Shown: piece by piece, positions 62,925 to 64,000 of the stretch
Layout: each line of letters begins with the position of its first letter
How positions within the stretch are numbered: position 1 is the stretch's first letter
Assembly: GCA_963796195.1 (NCBI GenBank)
Contig: CAWCKS010000007.1
Location: 124,001-188,000, forward strand
Origin: CAWCKS01 sp963796195
GTDB lineage: Bacteria > Pseudomonadota > Alphaproteobacteria > Rhizobiales > Xanthobacteraceae
Direction: 5' to 3'
DNA: 64,000 nt
Position numbers and translations under genes: made by a program
Notes under the pieces: generated by a model
Database searches by the model: none
What the model was told of the DNA's origin: nothing
The model's input: only the letters and a program-made list of their open reading frames with translations

Positions 62925-62968
62925 GCTTTTCAGACGGGCTAAGCTTTGACCAACCGGAGGAGGGGTGG

Positions 62969-63805
62969 ATGAAGTCGATACTCGTTCCGATCGAAATCAC
63001 CGATGCGATGAAGCCGGCACTGGAAACTGCGCTGCTTCTTGCCAGACATCGCGAGGCCTACATCGAAGGCTTTCCGCTGCGCTTCGGCATCAGCGAGTTT
63101 GCCACCGCCGAGGTTGTCGGCGGTTTTCCGTCCGAGGCCTACCGGCAATATGGCGTGCAAGAAGCCGAGCAGACGCAGAAGTTGTTTGAAGGCCTCATGC
63201 AGGAGCGGGGCGTGCCGCGCGCGGGCGAGAGCCTGGGGCTTGCCTATGGCTGGCTCGACGACGCGCCCGAAGGCGAAGGTTTTGTCGGCAGCTACGGCCG
63301 CGCCTTTGACATCACCGTGCTGAGCCGGCCCGACACCAATTCGATCGGGCTGCACACCCGCGCCATCGAATCGAGCCTGTTCGAGAGCGGTCGGCCGTTG
63401 CTGCTGGCGCCGCCGCAGCCGCCCAAAACCATCGCGACCAACATCATGATCCACTGGAACGGCTCTACCGAACAGGCCCGCGCCAACGCATTCGCGATGC
63501 CGCTGTTGCGCGCCGCCGAGCGCGTCTCGGTGCTGACCGTGGTTGGCGGCCAGGGCGTTGCGGGCCCCGGACCCGCCGAGATCATCAAGCAGCTGAAGCG
63601 CAACGGCATCGCCGCGAAACCAATCCGGGTCGAGATCGAAAATCGCAGCACGGGAGAGGCTGTCCTTGCCGCGGCGAAGGCGGAAGGGTGCGACCTCTTG
63701 GTCAAGGGCGCATTCACCCGCAGCCGTCTGCGGCAGCTGGTTTTTGGCGGCGCCACCAGCCACATCATGGCGCATGCCGAGCTGCCGGTCCTGATGGCGC
63801 ATTGA
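62969..63805 (+). CDS. Universal stress protein (UspA) family
   Basis: 278 residues, two UspA-like modules end to end. The N-terminal half begins MKSILVPIEITDAMKPALETALLLARHREAYIEGF. The C-terminal half is better conserved: ATNIMIHWNGSTEQARANAFAMPLLRAAERVSVLTVVGG and GCDLLVKGAFTRSRLRQLVFGGATSHIMAHAELPVLMAH, which holds a variant of the GxxGSxxxxxxxxxxxPVL ATP-binding end (here GAFTRSRLRQLVFGGATSHIM). GAGGAGGGG lies upstream of the ATG. Follows putA by 44 bases. Confidence 0.9.
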   Translation: MKSILVPIEITDAMKPALETALLLARHREAYIEGFPLRFGISEFATAEVVGGFPSEAYRQYGVQEAEQTQKLFEGLMQERGVPRAGESLGLAYGWLDDAPEGEGFVGSYGRAFDITVLSRPDTNSIGLHTRAIESSLFESGRPLLLAPPQPPKTIATNIMIHWNGSTEQARANAFAMPLLRAAERVSVLTVVGGQGVAGPGPAEIIKQLKRNGIAAKPIRVEIENRSTGEAVLAAAKAEGCDLLVKGAFTRSRLRQLVFGGATSHIMAHAELPVLMAH

Positions 63806-63858
63806 GGGGGGAATTTCTTTGCCTTTCCCGGCATTGTGCGGTTGTCGGGTATGTACTG

Positions 63859-63981
63859 AGTCGTCCCCGCGAAGGCGGGGACCCATACTCCGCAGGAGGA
63901 GTGACTTGAGCGGTTCTTGACCGCTGTCGATCGAGACAAACAGCACAGGGATTATGGGTCCCCGCGTTCGCGAGGACGACG
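63859..63981. repeat. BIME-like palindromic element, copy D
   Basis: AGTCGTCCCCGCGAAGGCGG and, at the far end, CCCCGCGTTCGCGAGGACGAC form imperfect inverted arms around ~85 bases with ACCCATACTCCGCAG and CAGGGATTATGGGT, the same interior motifs and order as copy C. Confidence 0.85.
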
Positions 63982-64000
63982 CCGAGTTTGCCGCGCCAAT

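Overview
This is a high-GC chromosomal window from an alphaproteobacterium, most likely in or near Bradyrhizobium/Nitrobacteraceae. The inference rests on gene content: a two-domain PutA of the Bradyrhizobium type, a RegB/RegA redox pair, intracellular PHA depolymerase, protocatechuate dioxygenase, GlnD, Zur and a CtrA-type promoter site. It also rests on several families of short palindromic intergenic repeats that I recognise from this group. No rRNA, tRNA, CRISPR array or prophage was seen.

Layout. 1-10.3 kb: truncated C13 peptidase, DMT permease, obgE, GNAT, VOC protein, epoxide hydrolase facing a flavin monooxygenase, a CPA1 Na+/H+ antiporter, and ispG with a broken frame. 10.8-14.8 kb: a 1346-aa glycine-rich autotransporter. 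14.9-19.4 kb: dimethylformamidase-like protein, a doubly frameshifted EamA gene, an ISAs1-family IS with 10-bp target duplication, and zur. 19.6-25.6 kb: patatin, an ECF sigma factor with a small partner gene, then marR-emrA-emrB. 25.6-28.3 kb: pcaF-pcaH-pcaG. 28.5-38.5 kb: mutS (frameshifted), glnD, an orphan branched-chain-type binding protein, and a class A PBP behind a tandem CtrA motif. 38.5-45.1 kb: YdcF, metallopeptidase, phaZ, an ABC-2 exporter, regS-regR. 45.2-55.7 kb: a more patchy stretch with a frameshifted antiporter, a transglutaminase-like protein, two transporter remnants, a divergent PPOX/XRE pair, mmcB, a VWA protein, a metallo-beta-lactamase fold hydrolase, a nitroreductase, an HpaI-type aldolase, a DUF3303 protein and a VOC protein. 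55.8-64 kb: DAHP synthase (aroG) with an aromatic leader peptide and attenuator, SDR, caspase-like protein, putA and a universal stress protein.

Two things stand out. First, aroG is preceded by a 25-codon leader ORF with Tyr, Tyr, Phe, Trp, Phe, Tyr, Gly, Phe in a row. It starts almost exactly at the predicted transcription start and is followed by a textbook intrinsic terminator: an attenuator sensing all three aromatic amino acids, possibly yielding a trans-acting small RNA. Second, about ten genes carry single-base indels with otherwise intact coding sequence, including ispG (normally essential), mutS and aroG. This pattern points to base-calling or assembly errors more than to gene decay, so those entries should be read as 'disrupted as sequenced'.
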